Source: JAXLQL01 sp046331625 (GTDB lineage Bacteria; Acidobacteriota; Terriglobia; Bryobacterales; Bryobacteraceae). Taken from it: DNA of 64,000 bases. The position numbers and the translations under genes are program-made. Shown in pieces: positions 61,563 to 64,000 of the stretch. The stretch spans positions 186,001 through 250,000 of the forward strand of contig JAXLQL010000003.1 in NCBI GenBank assembly GCA_046331625.1. Reading direction: 5' to 3'. The notes under the pieces were generated by a model that did no database searches, was not told the DNA's origin, and saw nothing but the letters and a program-made list of their open reading frames with translations. Position 1 is the first letter of the stretch, and the number at the start of each line of letters is the position of its first letter.

Positions 61563-62636
61563 GTGATCCAGGCGGCCTTCCTGCTGACGGCGTTCTTCGC
61601 CGGACCTCAGGAGGCCGCTTTCGTTTCCGCCGTACAAGCGCTCTCCCGCGGTGACCTGGCCGCGGCGGAGCGCGGCTTCCAACTCGTGCTTCGCTCCGAG
61701 CCCAAGCACATCGGCGCGCTGGGGAATCTCGGCGTGGTGTACTCGCGCATGGATCGCGTGACTGACGGGATCACGATGTACCGGCGCGCACTTGCGCTGG
61801 CGCCGAACGAGCCCGGCCTGCTGCTCAATCTAGGCCTCGCTTATCTGAAGCAGGAAGATTACGCCTCGGCGAAGCCGCTGGTTGCGCGCATCGATACGCC
61901 GCAGGGTCGCGAGTTGTTGGCCACGTGCATGGTCCACACCGGCGAACCGGAAAAGGCGATCGCCCTGCTCGAAGCACTGCCTGCCACGTCCGGAACCTCC
62001 TATCTGTTGGGCGCTGGCTACTCGAAGCTGAAGCGCAAAGACGAAGCCGCCACCGCGTTCCGCCGCATGTTCGAACTCTCGCCGTCTCCGGCCGCGGCGC
62101 ACTACCTGATGGGCCAGGCGCGGTTCGATGCCGGCGAGTTTGAAGAGGCAGCCGCCGAGTTTCGGCAAGCCGCTGAACTCGATCCCGCGCTGCCTTCCGT
62201 GCATCTAGAACTGGGCAAGTGCGCCGCTAACCTCCGCGACCACCCCGCCGCCGAACGAGAGTTCCGTGCCGCGCTCGCCGCGCAACCGGCCAGCCTCGAA
62301 GCGGCGTACTTCCTGGGAGCACTGCTCGCCACGCAGTCGCGCGCGGACGAAGCAACACCGTTGCTCCAGAAGGTGACCGCCGCGCGACCCGATAGCTGGG
62401 CATCCTATTATTACCTGGCTCGGCTGCGGCTGGCGGCGGGCCGGCCAGCGGAGGCGATCGGGCTGCTCGAAAAGGCGTCGCGCATCAACGCCACGGAGCC
62501 TGCCATCTGGTACCAACTTGCGCGCGCGTACCAAGCGGCGGGCAGGACCGCCGACGCCAAGAGAGCCACCGCCACGGTGTCCGGATTGAAGGCCGCCGCT
62601 AACCCATTGCTGCTGTTGGAGCGGCCCCTCAAATGA
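61563..62636 (+). CDS. Exported TPR protein
   Basis: A 357-residue protein starting at GTG 61563. After a short signal-like segment (QAAFLLTAFFAGP), tetratricopeptide repeats fill the protein, e.g. GALGNLGVVYSRMDRVTDGI, LLNLGLAYLKQEDYASA, AHYLMGQARFDAGEFEEAA and SVHLELGKCAANLRDHPAA. It follows the TonB receptor by 21 bp, an arrangement frequent in Acidobacteria, and probably forms a periplasmic scaffold for uptake or regulation. Confidence 0.9.
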   Translation: MIQAAFLLTAFFAGPQEAAFVSAVQALSRGDLAAAERGFQLVLRSEPKHIGALGNLGVVYSRMDRVTDGITMYRRALALAPNEPGLLLNLGLAYLKQEDYASAKPLVARIDTPQGRELLATCMVHTGEPEKAIALLEALPATSGTSYLLGAGYSKLKRKDEAATAFRRMFELSPSPAAAHYLMGQARFDAGEFEEAAAEFRQAAELDPALPSVHLELGKCAANLRDHPAAEREFRAALAAQPASLEAAYFLGALLATQSRADEATPLLQKVTAARPDSWASYYYLARLRLAAGRPAEAIGLLEKASRINATEPAIWYQLARAYQAAGRTADAKRATATVSGLKAAANPLLLLERPLK

Positions 62637-62673
62637 GTGCCAAACTTTGGTCCTAGAACTAACTGTATAGGAC

Positions 62674-62701
62674 TTGACTTCTAAGGCAATTCCCCTAAAA
62701 T
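62674..62701 (+). promoter_or_regulatory. Sigma-70-like promoter before the malectin-BACON gene
   Basis: TTGACT (62674-62679) and TAAAAT (62696-62701) are separated by 16 bp, within an unusually AT-rich stretch. They lie about 95 bp before the ATG at 62795, which has AGGGAGG at 62782-62788. Confidence 0.55.
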
Positions 62702-62794
62702 CAGAACATTAGCTTGCGAGGAGGAACGCGGCCTACAGTAGTTCCGAGGCTCCACCATCGCCTGTTTCAGACCGGTATCAGGGAGGACCTCAAT

Positions 62795-64000
62795 GGCACG
62801 TCTGGTTTCGCGTGGTGGGTTGCTGGCAGCCTTGGTCGTGGCTGGCTACCCGGCCATCGCGCTGGCGCAGAACGCGAGTGTGCCGTTGCGGATCAACTGC
62901 GGCGGTTGGGGTTCCGACTTCACTGACGATGCCGGCAAAACCTGGGTAGTGGATCGCTACTACACGGGCGGCTACAACACCTACTCGCCGGTCTTTCCTC
63001 CGCTCAACCGATTCGCGCTTTACTCCACCATGCGGCAGCAGACCACCGGAGACGTGGTCTACCGGATTCCGCTTGCCAACGCGAACTACCAGGTGACGCT
63101 GCACTTCATCGAGATGCAGTACAACTCGGTGGGGCAGCGCGTGTTCAACGTGCTGGCGCAAGGAGCAACGGCGCTGCCGAATTTCGATATTCGCGCCAAT
63201 GCGGGAGCGTTGGCAACACCGGTGGTGAAGCCACTGCCTTCCGCGGTGGCGGTGACCAACGGGATCCTCGAGTTGATCTTCCGCGGCGTTGTTGGACCGG
63301 CCACGATCGCGGGCATCGAGATCGAAGCAGACAACTCGACACCCGTGCTTTCGGTGAGTCCGGCGTCGCTGACGTTTGCGAGCTTCGCGGGCGTGAATCC
63401 GGCTACACAGAACTTGTCGATCACCAACACCGGCGGTGGAACGCTCAACTGGACCGCGGTCTCGAGTCAGCCGTGGCTTACGGTGACTCCGTCAGGCGCG
63501 GCGCCTGGAACGGCTACGGCTACCGTCAATGTCGCGGGACTTGCAGCGGGACCGTACAGCGCCAGCATCACGGTGAGTTCAGCGGGAGCGAATGGGTCGC
63601 CGAAGACGATCCCGGTAAGTCTGACTCTCACGCCTCCACCGGTGATCAGTGCTGCGCCGGCGTCGCTCACTTACACGGCGACGCAAGGTGGTGCGAATCC
63701 GGTTGCGCAAGTAGTGAACATCACGAACACCGGCGGCGGGACGCTCAACTGGACCGCCACATCGAACCAGACCTGGCTGACGCTCACTCCGAGCGCGAAC
63801 TCGGTGAGCGCGGCGGTGTCGATCACCGGGCTCGCGCCGAACACGTACAACGCCACCATCACGATCTCCGCATCTGGTGCGACGAACACGCCGCAGACGA
63901 TTCCGGTATCGCTGACGGTGAATCCTGCGCCGCCAACGATCAATGCATCGCCGGGATCGCTGACCTTCTCGGGTGTACAGGGCGGAGCGAATCCGGTCGC
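62795..64000 (+). CDS. Malectin-like and BACON-repeat surface protein (3' truncated by window)
   Basis: The frame runs open from ATG 62795 to the window end (402 codons). A signal peptide (about 1-27) is followed by a malectin-like carbohydrate-binding domain (about 28-185: LRINCGGWGSDFTDDAGKTW, then DVVYRIPLANANYQVTLHFI), then BACON repeats: a first (LTFASFAGVNPATQNLSITN; GGTLNWTAVSSQPWLTV), a second (GGTLNWTATSNQTWLTL) about 101 residues later, and the start of a third. The repeats are similar also at DNA level. It is probably a large exported glycan-binding protein; a catalytic domain may lie beyond the window. Confidence 0.9.

Overview
The window looks like a chromosomal segment of a high-GC acidobacterium, most likely of the Bryobacterales/Solibacter type. 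The evidence is the gene content: three very long Oar-like TonB-dependent receptors with N-terminal carboxypeptidase-regulatory domains, a VWFA protein of the type common in Acidobacteria, a PSD1 (cytochrome-DUF1549-DUF1553) plus DUF1501 pair, BACON/malectin surface proteins, a PEP-CTERM protein with an XrtA-type sugar transferase, and many Tat- or Sec-exported enzymes. Taxonomy is inferred from family content only. No rRNA, tRNA or CRISPR array was seen.

Layout. 0-7 kb: the end of a BACON-domain surface protein, a DNA glycosylase, an exported VWA protein, then a minus-strand PSD1/DUF1501 operon. 7-10 kb: first TonB-dependent receptor. 10.2-14 kb: an accessory-looking stretch with about 870 bp of apparently non-coding sequence, a HigBA-type toxin-antitoxin pair, and an overlapping two-gene unit of a circularly permuted ATP-grasp enzyme and an unrecognised partner. 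14-16.9 kb: rbfA, a Tat-exported DUF362 protein and a Tat-exported aldo/keto reductase, with a decayed duplicate of the DUF362 gene's 3' end between the last two. 16.9-18.6 kb: three tandem Uma2 nuclease-like genes. 18.6-23.6 kb: a YfhO-like membrane protein, an Nramp-like transporter without the usual metal ligands, and an amidohydrolase. 23.7-29.4 kb: second TonB receptor and a divergent HerA-like ATPase.

29.5-36 kb: YegP-like protein, CpaE-like Tad ATPase with a divergent LuxR regulator, YkgJ-type cysteine cluster protein, SDR, a PilZ-J-domain fusion, a PilZ protein and an exported RraA-like protein. 36-43.5 kb: membrane protein, acyltransferase, and a minus-strand operon of sugar transferase, HEAT-repeat protein and STAND-like ATPase, then LysM and NAD(P)-binding proteins. 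43.7-46.3 kb: a translationally coupled dihaem cytochrome c and PQQ dehydrogenase. 46.6-50.2 kb: exported nuclease, hypothetical proteins, SMP-30-like protein, flavin reductase. 50.2-53.3 kb: an ada gene split by a decayed IS630-family element, a frameshifted nudix gene and a 93-bp tandem repeat running in frame into mutS2. 53.3-64 kb: mutS2, a PEP-CTERM protein, an esterase, the third TonB receptor with a downstream TPR protein, and the start of a malectin-BACON surface protein that runs off the window.

The feature that links distant parts of the window is a dispersed double-hairpin repeat (about 41 bp) with a conserved 5' leader. It sits mostly between convergent genes, and in one place it supplies the stop codon and C-terminal residues of both flanking genes.
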